A DNA stretch of 43,936 nt from a virus. The notes under the pieces were generated by a model. The model ran no database searches. It worked only from the letters and a program-made list of their open reading frames with translations, and was not told where the DNA came from. The translations under genes were made by a program, and so were the position numbers. This document shows positions 14,497 to 22,691 of this stretch, one piece after another (the first letter of the stretch is position 1; every line of letters begins with the position of its first letter). The stretch covers positions 1 through 43,936 of the IMG/VR virus record IMGVR_UViG_3300045120_000566; one strand, 5' to 3'.

Positions 14497-14709
14497 ATGA
14501 CTGACGAGCCACAAGTGCGCTTCTGGATAGACCATGGGACGGAGGTCGCCGGGCTGACGGCGACCGACTTCCGCATCGCTATGCGTGAGCGTGACATGCT
14601 TCGCCGCGAGAACGAACGGCTGCGAGCTGCGCTAGAAGAGATCGCTGATGTTGCTCACCCGCCAGACATGCGCTCCGTCAACATCGCCAGACGTGCGCTG
14701 GGTCGTTAG
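14497..14709 (+). CDS. small protein of the ENxRLRxAL family
   Basis: I choose ATG 14497 because GGAG lies seven bases before it; an ATG at 14485 would place this Shine-Dalgarno sequence inside the gene. The 70-residue product ends with RRENERLRAALEEIADVAHP and NIARRALGR, matching its neighbour at 13757. This suggests a tandem duplication. Confidence 0.65.
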   Translation: MTDEPQVRFWIDHGTEVAGLTATDFRIAMRERDMLRRENERLRAALEEIADVAHPPDMRSVNIARRALGR

Positions 14710-14776
14710 ATCTACCCGAACTGGTGTCTTTAATGCCTGGTCAACGTGACCACACGGTGATTAAATTTCGCCCAGC

Positions 14777-15508
14777 GTGGCCCTCGTCCTCAGTCTCTTT
14801 CCTGGCATTGGCTTGCTCGACATGGCGTTCGAGGAAGAGGGCTTTACGGTCGTCCGTGGCCCCGATGTGCTCTGGGGTGGCGACATTCGTTCCTTCCACC
14901 CACCAGCCGGCGTGTTCGATGGTGTCATTGGCGGCCCACCGTGCCAGACCTTCTCACGACTGGCGATCCTTCAACGGTCGAACGGCCACGAACCGCGGTT
15001 CGGCAACCTGATCCCCGAGTTCGAGCGCTGCGTGGCTGAAGCGGCGCCGGCCTGGTTCATCATGGAAAACGTGCCCGACGCACCGCGGCCCGAGATCGCC
15101 AGCTACCGGGTATCGACGCACAAGCTCAACAACCGTTACTTCGGCGCCGAGCAGAACCGCGTCAGGAACATCTCGTTTGGCACCCAGGACGGTCGCTCGC
15201 TCGTGGTCGACGTGGCACTGTTCGAGGCGCCCTACACGCGCGGCCGGTTCTCCGTCACCGCTCGTCATTCGGGGCGACTATCGTGGGTGCCCAAAGCCGT
15301 CACCGCCGGGCACGGCGGTGCGCCCAAGCGCGACATCTTCGTGTACTCGCTCGAAGACTCGTGTGAGCTTCAAGGGTTGCCGCGCGACTTCACCGAGCAC
15401 ATGCCGTTCACCAAGCAAGCGAAGCTCAAAGCCGTCGCCAATGGCGTGCCGCTACCAATGGGCCGCGCGATCGCTCGAGCCGTGAAGCGCGCGGTTTATC
15501 AGATCTAA
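14777..15508 (+). CDS. C5-cytosine DNA methyltransferase
   Basis: The 243-residue protein has C5-methyltransferase motifs in order: LSLFPGIGLLDMAF (I, SAM binding), GGPPCQTFS with catalytic C56 (IV), FIMENVPD with E97 (VI), QNRVRNISF (VIII) and VANGVPLPMGRAIARA (X). It transfers a methyl group to carbon 5 of cytosine in a defined DNA site. It is short for the family, so its target-recognition region is small. No paired restriction enzyme is visible, so it is likely an orphan phage enzyme that protects DNA from host nucleases. The start is a GTG. Confidence 0.9.
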   Translation: MALVLSLFPGIGLLDMAFEEEGFTVVRGPDVLWGGDIRSFHPPAGVFDGVIGGPPCQTFSRLAILQRSNGHEPRFGNLIPEFERCVAEAAPAWFIMENVPDAPRPEIASYRVSTHKLNNRYFGAEQNRVRNISFGTQDGRSLVVDVALFEAPYTRGRFSVTARHSGRLSWVPKAVTAGHGGAPKRDIFVYSLEDSCELQGLPRDFTEHMPFTKQAKLKAVANGVPLPMGRAIARAVKRAVYQI

Positions 15509-15616
15509 CTGTCCTTCTGTCTGACAAGCTAGCTGTCGCGCCGGCCCTATACTGAGTACGCCGCGGCCAGGCTAGCGACCGCGGCGCACAGCACAAACGA
15601 AGGAGTATCTTCGCCC

Positions 15617-15856
15617 ATGCATGATCGATCGTACGACCTCGAAGCGCTTGAGGGTCGCCTCATCAATCGCCTGGCCGAGATGGAAACTCGTCTGGTACGC
15701 GACATCAACAGCGCCTTCTGGCGTCAGGCATTGGCTTTCGCCGGGATCCTTCTGGCGATCCTGGGGCTGCTGACAACGGCTGTGTTCTTCACGCTCTCCA
15801 ATCTGTGGGCGCAGATTGGCGCCCTTCAAGCGGCCGTGCAGAAGCTCACTCCATGA
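15617..15856 (+). CDS. small membrane protein with N-terminal coiled coil
   Basis: The 79-residue protein has an N-terminal charged helix (DLEALEGRLINRLAEMETRL), a hydrophobic stretch from about residue 38 to 62, and a short C-terminal helix. AAGGAG lies about 11 bases before ATG. It could be a holin-like or antiholin-like protein, but it is transcribed against the lysis-like genes downstream. Its 3' end overlaps the convergent gene by 11 bases. The region just before it (15509-15616) has an inverted repeat CGCCGCGG/CCGCGGCG. Confidence 0.6.
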   Translation: MHDRSYDLEALEGRLINRLAEMETRLVRDINSAFWRQALAFAGILLAILGLLTTAVFFTLSNLWAQIGALQAAVQKLTP

Positions 15857-16025
15857 GCCGGTTCATGTGGTCGATGAGCGCCTGCTGAAGCTTGGCGTTC
15901 TCCTCGCGCATGGTCGCAATGGTCTTCGCGTGGTCGCGCCGGTCCTGCCAGATGAAGATCAGCAGCAGCGCCACCACGGGCGTCTGAACGAGCAGGTCGC
16001 GTAGCAGCGTCCCGTCGAAGATCAC
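15846..16025 (-). CDS. holin-like small membrane protein
   Basis: A 59-residue frame starts at a GTG overlapping the upstream stop (GTGA). It has one transmembrane helix (about residues 11-26, LLVQTPVVALLLIFIW) followed by a charged coiled coil (DRRDHAKTIATMREENAKLQ). This layout resembles small class-III-like holins or spanin-type helpers. It is the last gene of the leftward late block and overlaps the convergent gene. The function is inferred from size, shape and position only. Confidence 0.5.
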   Translation of the reverse strand: MIFDGTLLRDLLVQTPVVALLLIFIWQDRRDHAKTIATMREENAKLQQALIDHMNRLME

Positions 16026-16228
16026 CTGAACTCCTCGGCCAGCAGTCGCTCAGCCATCTGGTGCGCGAACATCAAGCCGTCGAGGAAGCGCTGGTCGAGC
16101 AGCGCGCGGTGGGCGGGACACTTGCCTTTGCCGACCTCAGGATCGGCGCACGAACAGTTGCGTTCGATGGCATTCAGCAGGGCGATCAGTTGCGCGGGGT
16201 CACCGTGAAACACCGCGCTGACAACCAC
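16022..16228 (-). CDS. small cysteine-containing protein
   Basis: A 68-residue protein with NCSCADPEVGKGKCPAHRAL and a helical end (LDGLMFAHQMAERLLAEEF). The cysteines and histidines could bind zinc. It lies in the late cluster between small membrane proteins. No family is recognised. Confidence 0.55.
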   Translation of the reverse strand: MVVSAVFHGDPAQLIALLNAIERNCSCADPEVGKGKCPAHRALLDQRFLDGLMFAHQMAERLLAEEFR

Positions 16229-16241
16229 GCCATACCCCTAC

Positions 16242-16385
16242 TTAGACTAAGAAGTGTGCGGCGAAAAAGGCCAAGCCTAACGGGGTGAGTCGGCTCGTCC
16301 ACGGTGCATTGGGCATCCACCACATGAAGCCATCGATAACGAAGAGCACGATCGCAACAACTAGGAACACTTGACCCAGGGCCAT
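16242..16385 (-). CDS. small two-helix membrane protein (47 aa)
   Basis: The 47-residue protein is nearly all hydrophobic, with two likely helices (ALGQVFLVVAIVLFVIDGFM and LTPLGLAFFAAHFLV) joined by a short turn. GGGGAGGAG lies 8 bases before ATG, a very strong ribosome site. Its small size, two helices and neighbours make it a holin candidate. Confidence 0.6.
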   Translation of the reverse strand: MALGQVFLVVAIVLFVIDGFMWWMPNAPWTSRLTPLGLAFFAAHFLV

Positions 16386-16401
16386 CAGAAAACTCCTCCC
16401 C

Positions 16402-16575
16402 TCAGATACGCACCGCTCCGACCAGGAGCAGAATCAGAAAGATCACGATGATGAGCCCGACGATGCCCAAGCCCGGCCCGTAGTAAGGATTCGTTCCATA
16501 GCTGCCGCGACCGGCATAGCCGCCGAACACCAGCAGGACCAGCAGCACAATCAGAATGATGCCGAGCGTGCTCAC
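16402..16575 (-). CDS. DUF3309-like small membrane protein
   Basis: GTG 16575 is preceded by GGAGG at 7 bases, which decides the start and gives 57 residues. The protein has two hydrophobic helices flanking a glycine/tyrosine-rich turn (GRGSYGTNPYYGPGLG), a layout like DUF3309 proteins. Function is unknown; it may form part of the lysis or membrane group here. Confidence 0.55.
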   Translation of the reverse strand: MSTLGIILIVLLVLLVFGGYAGRGSYGTNPYYGPGLGIVGLIIVIFLILLLVGAVRI

Positions 16576-16617
16576 CCTCAGCCCTCCACGGAGATACACG
16601 AGAACGTGGACGCATAT

Positions 16618-17058
16618 CTAGACGATCGAGATCGCACTCCAAGGCCCGAGCCGCTGCCAGTCCTCACGACTGAGCACGTCGTAGATACCGCGGTACCCAG
16701 GGCCGGAGTTGGCGATCCAGATGTTCGAGCCTTGCACCCCGCGGAAGGCTACCCAGTGGTAGAACGCCGCGCCCGACCCCAGTCCGAACGTCTGACTGTA
16801 ACGCTCGTACGCCTCGTCGAAGCTCAGCCAGTCGTGGCGTGTGTCCAATCCCGCATGCTCGCGCAGTACCCGACGGAGCTCCCTGCCCGTGGCGTCCATC
16901 AGGCCGTACGTGGCGTTGATGTTGTCGGGATAGCCGATCGCTGCACCGACTACCTCACGATTGGCGTACACGTCGTCCGAACGCCCAGCACCACTGCCAC
17001 GCTCAACGTATTCGGTGGCGCACACCGAGCAGGTCCAGTTGTAGTACTGCGGCGGCAT
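16618..17058 (-). CDS. C39-like cysteine peptidase-fold protein, lysis candidate
   Basis: The 146-residue protein shows a papain/C39-like layout: an N-terminal cysteine in NWTCSVCATEYV (C10), a central helix region, then YHWVAFRGVQGSNIWIANSG with H101 and N117, and a terminal beta strand. This gives a plausible Cys-His-Asn triad. Such domains cleave peptide or peptidoglycan cross-bridges. It has no signal peptide, and is placed beside holin-like genes, so it is a candidate for the endolysin or a virion hydrolase. An Asp/Asn partner is not certain. Confidence 0.6.
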   Translation of the reverse strand: MPPQYYNWTCSVCATEYVERGSGAGRSDDVYANREVVGAAIGYPDNINATYGLMDATGRELRRVLREHAGLDTRHDWLSFDEAYERYSQTFGLGSGAAFYHWVAFRGVQGSNIWIANSGPGYRGIYDVLSREDWQRLGPWSAISIV

Positions 17059-17113
17059 CGTCGTCCACGGGTTCCACTCAATGGTGTCTGGCGGTGGCTC
17101 CTCAACGTCCCTC

Positions 17114-17296
17114 TCAAAAGGGGGACATCTTCACGTCGTTGTCGCGCTCCATCCAGTAGTAAATGAAGTCGCGGCCAAACGTTTGCGACACCTTGTCGCC
17201 CTCGCGCAGGATGATGAACTGCTCGTCGCTCCTGGCCTCGTCGCCGTTGTCGGCGATCGCCTGGGCGACACCTGGTCCGATCGAATAGTCGCTCAT
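17114..17296 (-). CDS. small conserved-looking phage protein
   Basis: From ATG 17296, preceded by AGAGGAGG at 7 bases, the protein has 60 residues: SDYSIGPGVAQAIADNGDEA ... KVSQTFGRDFIYYWMERDND. It looks like a folded domain with a central hydrophobic strand. It might work with the cysteine-peptidase-like protein encoded next, but I recognise no family. Confidence 0.6.
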   Translation of the reverse strand: MSDYSIGPGVAQAIADNGDEARSDEQFIILREGDKVSQTFGRDFIYYWMERDNDVKMSPF

Positions 17297-17571
17297 GACG
17301 GTCCCTCCTCTGGGCGCAGCGTGACGGTGCTGGTGCGCCAGTCGATCGAGTAGCGGTCGCTTGATGCCATGCTCAGCCCAGCGTTCTCGAACGCTTCGAT
17401 CAGTGCTTGCTGGAACGCGAGCTGCGCAGCCTGGTGCAATTCGGCTGCCCACTCGGCGCGGGTGTACAGACGGTGAACCCGCCGAGCGGCACTTGCGCTA
17501 AGCATGACCTCGTTTGGCTTGCCCACGGTCTGCCACTCGTGCGTATCGTTGAGCCGCTCGTCGATTGTCAT
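17293..17571 (-). CDS. hypothetical helical protein downstream of the fibre gene
   Basis: The ATG 17571 overlaps the upstream fibre gene stop, giving 92 residues. The N-terminus is charged, the middle is a helix (YTRAEWAAELHQAAQLAFQQ), and the end forms a short beta hairpin (YSIDWRTSTVTLR). It may be a fibre-associated or chaperone-like protein, which is inference. Confidence 0.55.
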   Translation of the reverse strand: MTIDERLNDTHEWQTVGKPNEVMLSASAARRVHRLYTRAEWAAELHQAAQLAFQQALIEAFENAGLSMASSDRYSIDWRTSTVTLRPEEGPS

Positions 17572-18497
17572 CACTCGTTCCAGTACGCCAGGTAGGCGAC
17601 CGACACACCCTCGGTATTGCCCGTCTCGTTTCGGACACGAGCCGTGAACCCGGTGTAGGTGCTCGTGCCGAACTCCACGTTGATACGCCACTGGGTGTGA
17701 TCACCCGAATTGCGCAGCAGGGTCAGCATGGTCGCCGGGCTGGCCGTAGAGGGGAACGCGGGCGTGAACGTCACGCCAACCGTCGTCTCCGCGGCGTTGG
17801 CCACCGCGGGCGTGGTGAAGTAGCCAACGCGTACGTGCGGCGTGCCGTGAACGCGCGCCCCGTCATAGGCACCGCCGTGCATGATCGGGCCGGCACGGCC
17901 CGAATCAAACCGTAGGCCGATGCCCAGGTTCTGATTGATTAGACCCGTGCCAGGGGTGTTGTTGCGGTGCCAGCCGGTGGTGGCGGTCAGATCGGTGGCA
18001 CTGAGTGTCGAGGCCGCCGTCAGCACACCGGTGACACCCAGGGCGCCCGACACGTTCAGAGCAGCGGTCGCATTGACCGTGTTGTTGAACGTGGCTACCC
18101 CGGTCACGGCGAGCGTGCCGCTGAACCCGACATTGGTGGCATTGAGCGCACCCAGCGCGGTCGCACCGGTGACCCCCAGCGTGCCCGTGATGGTGGCGTT
18201 GCCGTCGGCCGAGATGTTGCCCGAGTGGGTGACGTTGATGGACTGGAAACGCAGCGTGGTACCAGTCGCAAACGGCCCGAGCGTGGCGCCGTTGGCGAAC
18301 TGGATCGAGGTCGTGCTCAGTACGCCGAAGACCAACGCACCACCCTGGTGGGCACCGTTGTGGTTGTGCCCGGTCGTGCTCGAGAACTCGCCGTCGATCG
18401 TGTTGAGTGCTGAAGCCAGAGTGATCGTTAGATAGTTGGCTGTATCGTCTCCCCCGACTGCCGTGCCCAGTGCCAGTTCTGAAGTCAATCCGCTCAT
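17571..18497 (-). CDS. tail fibre protein with beta-repeat shaft
   Basis: The 308-residue protein starts with a short helical region and the motif TTGHNHNGAHQGG, often seen in fibre proteins. Then come about eight repeats of a V/G/T pattern (TGTLGVTGATALGALN and similar) that should form a trimeric beta-helical shaft. A C-terminal domain of about 120 residues (TGWHRNN ... AYLAYWNE) is the likely receptor-binding head. It is exposed on the virion. Coupled to both neighbours by overlaps. Confidence 0.75.
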   Translation of the reverse strand: MSGLTSELALGTAVGGDDTANYLTITLASALNTIDGEFSSTTGHNHNGAHQGGALVFGVLSTTSIQFANGATLGPFATGTTLRFQSINVTHSGNISADGNATITGTLGVTGATALGALNATNVGFSGTLAVTGVATFNNTVNATAALNVSGALGVTGVLTAASTLSATDLTATTGWHRNNTPGTGLINQNLGIGLRFDSGRAGPIMHGGAYDGARVHGTPHVRVGYFTTPAVANAAETTVGVTFTPAFPSTASPATMLTLLRNSGDHTQWRINVEFGTSTYTGFTARVRNETGNTEGVSVAYLAYWNE

Positions 18498-20536
18498 CAG
18501 AGGTACCTCAAACTATCGATGGTGTAGCCCGACAAGTCGGAGACTTTGGTCCCAAGTAAGCGGGAGATAATTCCATAAACCGTCAAAATCCGGAACTCGG
18601 TAGCTTGGAAATCGATCAGCCAACCGCCGCCACCGCCGGCACTCCGCGGCAGCATCCGTTCCGAGTAGTTGAAGAAGGCGAGCGCCTCGACCGTTTCGTC
18701 AGGCATCTCGAGTGTGGCGAGCTGCGGCGCGGTGACCGCGTTCATCATCGCCTGATGCACTCGCTCTGCCGACAGCCGCGCCGCGGCGCCGTCTAATCGC
18801 GCGGTATACAGCCGTCCGTCGACGGTGCCTGAAAAATCGCGGCGGAAGGCGGGCACCACCCGTTCGTGGATGGCGATCGTGTCAATGACGGGCGTGGTCG
18901 CCGTGCTCGAGTTGACCAGCCCGACCTTGAGTGACAGACCGCCGCCAGCTAGAGCCGGTGGAGCCTCGATAGTCTGGCCATTGGCCTGGAAGGTGCCCAG
19001 TGTGAGCCAGTTGCCAGTCGGGTCAGTCGGTGGACCTCCAGCGCTGGCCATGACGCGGTAGCTCACAACTGCCTCGTCGCCCACGCGCATGACCGGCCCG
19101 AAGATGGTGAACGAGGTCCACTGTTTGATGTCAGCCTGGAACATAGCCGTATGGAGTGGGAGGACAAGCTCGCTTGGTCCGAGGCTGAACTCGGCGCCAC
19201 TGCCCGTGGCCAGTGGTGACTGAACCAGCTTGATCCAATCCCAGCCGCCGTCCGCGAAGCCGATGTAGAGTCGCTCCTGGCCCGAGGCGCCACTGACTGA
19301 CATTGCGGTGATCTTGCGCCCGGTCCAGTGGGCAAGTGCGCCATCCCATTGGTCGTCGAAGACCGAGCTGGCGCCGTCCTCGGCCTGCTTCATCTCCCAC
19401 GAGCCGTAGGTCAGCAAGTAGCTGATGTTGTCCTGTGGGTTCCACAGCCCCAGGTAGCCCTGGTACCCACCCCAACCACAGAACACTCTGGACTCACCCC
19501 GAACGGGTGAGCCGTTGTCGAGCAGCTTGCCGGGGCCGATGGGTACAAGGCTGGCGCCAGGCATATCCAGACGGTAGAAGGATGGGCCGACGCGGAACCA
19601 TAGCGCGTTCATCCACGCCTGGGCGCGCAGGCCATTCTCGGCATTGATTGGGCCACTCAGCCCTGGGTACAGGTCATTGGTGGTGCCGTCGCTATTGAGC
19701 GTGTAGAGCGTGCCATCCTCTTTGAAAATGACCAGCGTGTTGGCTGTCTGGCGAATAGTGGTGATCCTGACGGACGGGTCGCCCACAAAGAACGGGCCGC
19801 TCCAGTTGGCAGCCACCTTGGGATCGGCCGTAACCTTGCGCACCACGCTGTTGACGATGTCGGCCGCCCATAACTCGGTGCCGACGACCTCAAGCGCATA
19901 AGCCGCAAAGCCAGCTGGCAGCGTGGCCTGGGTCCATACATTGGCCGGCGTGCGCTCCCACAACGCGCCGCCATTGGTCACCACGTACAGGCTCGCCGTA
20001 GCACCCGCGAAGCCACCCTGGAAGACCACCCCGTCCTGCACTACGTTGGGCGTGAAGTCCCGCAGGACCGTCTGGCCGCCATTGGTGTCGTCGGCGCGAC
20101 GATACGCCTTGGTCCCAGCCAGGATGACCTGGTCGCGCGTGCCGCCCACGTTGGGTACGTCGACGAACTTATAGACCGAGCCACCCGGCACCGAGGTCGG
20201 CACGATCGGGTGGACCAGTGGTCCCTTACCCACTAAGCCGCCACTGACCGTGACATCCATACCCCAGTAGTAGCGTCGGTCGGTATGCGAGGACTGGACG
20301 CGTTCGCCGTAGCCGCCCGTGGGTTTACAGGTGAACGTTCGTTCGCGGTAGATCGGTGCCGAGTCGTACTCCTGCTGGGTGGGCACCACCCCTTCGAGCG
20401 TCTGCTGCTTCTTGCCAATCAGCAGTCCGTCCTGGTTGGCGAGCAGCATGAGGCCGATGCGGTCGTTGGCGCTGGAGATCGATGAGCCGAGACGCAGATG
20501 CCACGGGAACGGGCGTCTGCGCGATGACAGTTGCAC
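18497..20536 (-). CDS. large beta-rich tail protein
   Basis: The 679-residue protein is rich in beta strands with repeated aromatic/Gly motifs, for example DGTLYTLNSDGTTN and YLGLWNPQDNISYLLTYGSW, as in a beta-propeller or tail-hub protein. Conserved-looking repeats near LWERTPANVWTQATL fit blade structures. Its C-terminal 150 residues are a separate beta domain. It lies in the tail gene group, so it is likely a tail-nozzle or tubular protein, but the exact role is not clear. The start is a GTG overlapping the upstream stop. Confidence 0.6.
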   Translation of the reverse strand: MQLSSRRRPFPWHLRLGSSISSANDRIGLMLLANQDGLLIGKKQQTLEGVVPTQQEYDSAPIYRERTFTCKPTGGYGERVQSSHTDRRYYWGMDVTVSGGLVGKGPLVHPIVPTSVPGGSVYKFVDVPNVGGTRDQVILAGTKAYRRADDTNGGQTVLRDFTPNVVQDGVVFQGGFAGATASLYVVTNGGALWERTPANVWTQATLPAGFAAYALEVVGTELWAADIVNSVVRKVTADPKVAANWSGPFFVGDPSVRITTIRQTANTLVIFKEDGTLYTLNSDGTTNDLYPGLSGPINAENGLRAQAWMNALWFRVGPSFYRLDMPGASLVPIGPGKLLDNGSPVRGESRVFCGWGGYQGYLGLWNPQDNISYLLTYGSWEMKQAEDGASSVFDDQWDGALAHWTGRKITAMSVSGASGQERLYIGFADGGWDWIKLVQSPLATGSGAEFSLGPSELVLPLHTAMFQADIKQWTSFTIFGPVMRVGDEAVVSYRVMASAGGPPTDPTGNWLTLGTFQANGQTIEAPPALAGGGLSLKVGLVNSSTATTPVIDTIAIHERVVPAFRRDFSGTVDGRLYTARLDGAAARLSAERVHQAMMNAVTAPQLATLEMPDETVEALAFFNYSERMLPRSAGGGGGWLIDFQATEFRILTVYGIISRLLGTKVSDLSGYTIDSLRYL

Positions 20537-20824
20537 TCAGGCTCCGTTCACGTCGTCAATGAGCTGCACGATGCGCTTGTCGGCGACATTCCAGGCCATG
20601 TGGTCCAGCTTGTTTTTGAGCACGGCGTAATCCGCGTCCTCCAGTTCCAGCGTGCCGTTGGCTGCATCGATGGCATCGAGTAGTCGGATGCTGGAACGCA
20701 TCTCGGTGATGTCGATGCCCTTCTGCGCATCGAGCGGTCGGCGCACCACCTCTGTGAGCACCGACCTGTAGTCGATGGGAGGACTGTCAGGACTTTCCAG
20801 GGTCTTGAGTGGGATCTGTCTCAC
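20537..20824 (-). CDS. small tail-region hypothetical protein
   Basis: The 95-residue protein has a polar N-terminus and a helical body (ITEMRSSIRLLDAIDAANGT, then LELEDADYAVLKNKLDHMAW). Its C-terminus ends beside the start of the large beta-rich tail gene. Proteins of this pattern are common between tail genes in phages and may be chaperones or minor components. No family is recognised with certainty. Confidence 0.55.
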   Translation of the reverse strand: MRQIPLKTLESPDSPPIDYRSVLTEVVRRPLDAQKGIDITEMRSSIRLLDAIDAANGTLELEDADYAVLKNKLDHMAWNVADKRIVQLIDDVNGA

Positions 20825-20984
20825 GTGTCTTCCTGTTGCTAGAGGGCGTCACATTGACCACGGACGGGCCGACTGGCCCCAGGGTCGACCACGCCGTGGC
20901 AGACCCGTCGGACCAGTCGGGTGGACCAGGCGTGCCCTCGTAAGGCGTCCAATTGATAATCACGGATTCCAGTTTCGAGGTCAT
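20787..20984 (-). CDS. small proline-rich tail-region protein
   Basis: The 65-residue protein starts at an ATG overlapping the upstream stop (ATGA) and overlaps the next gene by 38 bases. It begins TSKLESVIINWTPYEGTPG and is rich in Ser, Thr and Pro. It looks like a short, partly disordered tail component. No family is recognised. Confidence 0.5.
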   Translation of the reverse strand: MTSKLESVIINWTPYEGTPGPPDWSDGSATAWSTLGPVGPSVVNVTPSSNRKTRETDPTQDPGKS

Positions 20985-21352
20985 GGCGCTAACTCGAAGT
21001 GGTCGGTTTGCCAGATCACGATTGGCGCACTCCCGGAGGTATCGAACGCACTGCCTGCCCAGCGCACAACGGGCGAGCTGGTGCCCATCTCGAACAGACT
21101 GCCCGACCAGCGCACCGCCGTCGTCGGGATCAATGAAGGCACGTAGTCAATCAGCACGCCCAACGTGCCCATCCGCCGCAGCACGGTCGGCATCAGATCG
21201 ACGTTTAGTCCGAGATTCGACACCACACCGCCGGCGCCGGCGAGGTGCGGCAGAACCACGTCGACATTGAGGCCGACGCTGGCTGCCGAGCGCTGGGCGA
21301 GTGCCCGGATATCGACGTTCAGCCCGTCGCCACCAACCTGACGGTCTGTCAT
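20981..21352 (-). CDS. repeat-containing tail-region protein
   Basis: The 123-residue protein holds three GLNVD-type repeats near residues 11, 27 and 49 (GLNVDIRAL, GLNVDVVLP, GLNVDLMPT). Its second half has three repeats of a V-x-W-x5-F type: VRWSGSLFEM, VRWAGSAFDT and VIWQTDHFEL. Both halves suggest stacked short beta repeats. It overlaps the next gene and is likely a minor structural or fibre part. Confidence 0.55.
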   Translation of the reverse strand: MTDRQVGGDGLNVDIRALAQRSAASVGLNVDVVLPHLAGAGGVVSNLGLNVDLMPTVLRRMGTLGVLIDYVPSLIPTTAVRWSGSLFEMGTSSPVVRWAGSAFDTSGSAPIVIWQTDHFELAP

Positions 21353-22425
21353 CAGCGCACGGTCACCCCTGCCTCGACGGCGTTCAAACCGCTGAGCGTC
21401 CAGGCCACGCTCGTCGCCGGGTCCGTTTCCCAGCGACTGGTGACATATCCCGCCGTGGTGCCCAGCGAGATGGCGGTCGCCTCGTTCACGGTTGCCCCGC
21501 TCTTGAGCGTTGGTGCGATCGAGCCAGCACCAGCGTCCGAGTTCTGCGCGAGCACAATCGCCTCGACACAGTTGATCGACGACACGGCTACGGCCAGGTC
21601 GGCCATCGCGTACAGATCACGGTCGGCAACGGTCGACGACAGCACGTACTGCGCCAGTGACGGCGGGAGTTCATTCACCTGGCCGTAGTTCGTGCCCGTG
21701 TCCACACCACCGCGCGCCAGCATGGTTGATGAGCCAGCCCCAGTCGGCATGAGCAACAACACGCGGCCATCCCCTATCTGAGCGTTGTTGGGCGTGGCGG
21801 GTGTCGTGTCATTCACAGCGAGGTCGTCAAATCCGAGATACAGACCCGTCGGACTCGCCAGACCTGCACCGTTCACGTAACCAAATCGGATGCTCTGCAC
21901 ATTCAATGTGGCGGTATTTGAGTTATCGCCCGAGAAATTGATCACTCGGTTGCCGTCGAGCCACACCTCGCTGGTACCCGTCGTCGCCGTTGAGATGAGC
22001 GTGCGCCATTCGATGACGTGCCAGGTGTCTTGGGGAATGCCTGTACCCGAAGTGCCCAGCAGATTCGTCGTTGGCGCTCCGCGATACAAGCGCAGAAATG
22101 TATCCACAGGGCTATACGTCAGTGCAGTCTGCACTCCTGCGACGGCATCATTTAGCAGGACAATTGGGACTTCAGTAATAGATGCGGCATTGTGTGCCAG
22201 AAAAGCGAACCGAGCCCATACTTCGGTCTTCGCGGCTGCGAACGTAAAGGTCTTGTACGTCGGATTGAACGTAGCGCCAGTCGAGGCAACCTTCAGGCAA
22301 TAGCTCCCTGCGCGCGGCGTGGGCGTGCTGTTGGCAGCAGTGATCGCTCCACCGGTGCCAAGAGTCGTGACACCCGCTTCGTTCGCGTCACCGGTTTCGT
22401 ACCCCGTTGTCAGCAGTCGGGTCAT
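21352..22425 (-). CDS. LamG/concanavalin-like tail protein
   Basis: The 357-residue protein begins with a beta-sandwich domain of about 210 residues that has the LamG/concanavalin-like signature: EVWARFAFLAHN, DTWHVIEWRTL and SEVWLDGNRVINF. Such domains bind sugars or other surface ligands. A second, beta-rich domain follows (GQVNELPPSLAQYVLSS ...), ending in the LSGLNAVEAGVTV strand. It is probably displayed on tail or capsid to bind the host surface. Coupled by overlaps on both sides. Confidence 0.7.
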   Translation of the reverse strand: MTRLLTTGYETGDANEAGVTTLGTGGAITAANSTPTPRAGSYCLKVASTGATFNPTYKTFTFAAAKTEVWARFAFLAHNAASITEVPIVLLNDAVAGVQTALTYSPVDTFLRLYRGAPTTNLLGTSGTGIPQDTWHVIEWRTLISTATTGTSEVWLDGNRVINFSGDNSNTATLNVQSIRFGYVNGAGLASPTGLYLGFDDLAVNDTTPATPNNAQIGDGRVLLLMPTGAGSSTMLARGGVDTGTNYGQVNELPPSLAQYVLSSTVADRDLYAMADLAVAVSSINCVEAIVLAQNSDAGAGSIAPTLKSGATVNEATAISLGTTAGYVTSRWETDPATSVAWTLSGLNAVEAGVTVR

Positions 22426-22691
22426 GGCGGTGGTGGCGGTGGGCCGCCAGGATTGATGGTGCCCATGATCAACTGGATGTAGGTGCGCAATGCCGCATCC
22501 GTCCCACTCGCTGGCCCTTGCGGCCCCATTGGGCCCACCGGTCCCTGGATACCTTGCGGTCCTTGCGGACCGGTCGGGCCAGGTGGACCAACCAGCGAGT
22601 TATGGCTGGTGCACGAGTCGGTCACGACGGGGATCGTGCTGCGATGCTCGGCTGTTACCGTCACCACCGGAGTGCGGTAGACCATGGTCAT
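22422..22691 (-). CDS. collagen-like repeat protein
   Basis: From ATG 22691 it has 89 residues. A short N-terminal domain is followed by about nine Gly-X-Y triplets (GPPGPTGPQGPQGIQGPVG and more), which form a collagen-like triple helix, and a C-terminal PGGPPPPPP tail. Such proteins link trimeric fibre parts. Its start overlaps the stop of the upstream gene. Confidence 0.7.
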   Translation of the reverse strand: MTMVYRTPVVTVTAEHRSTIPVVTDSCTSHNSLVGPPGPTGPQGPQGIQGPVGPMGPQGPASGTDAALRTYIQLIMGTINPGGPPPPPP

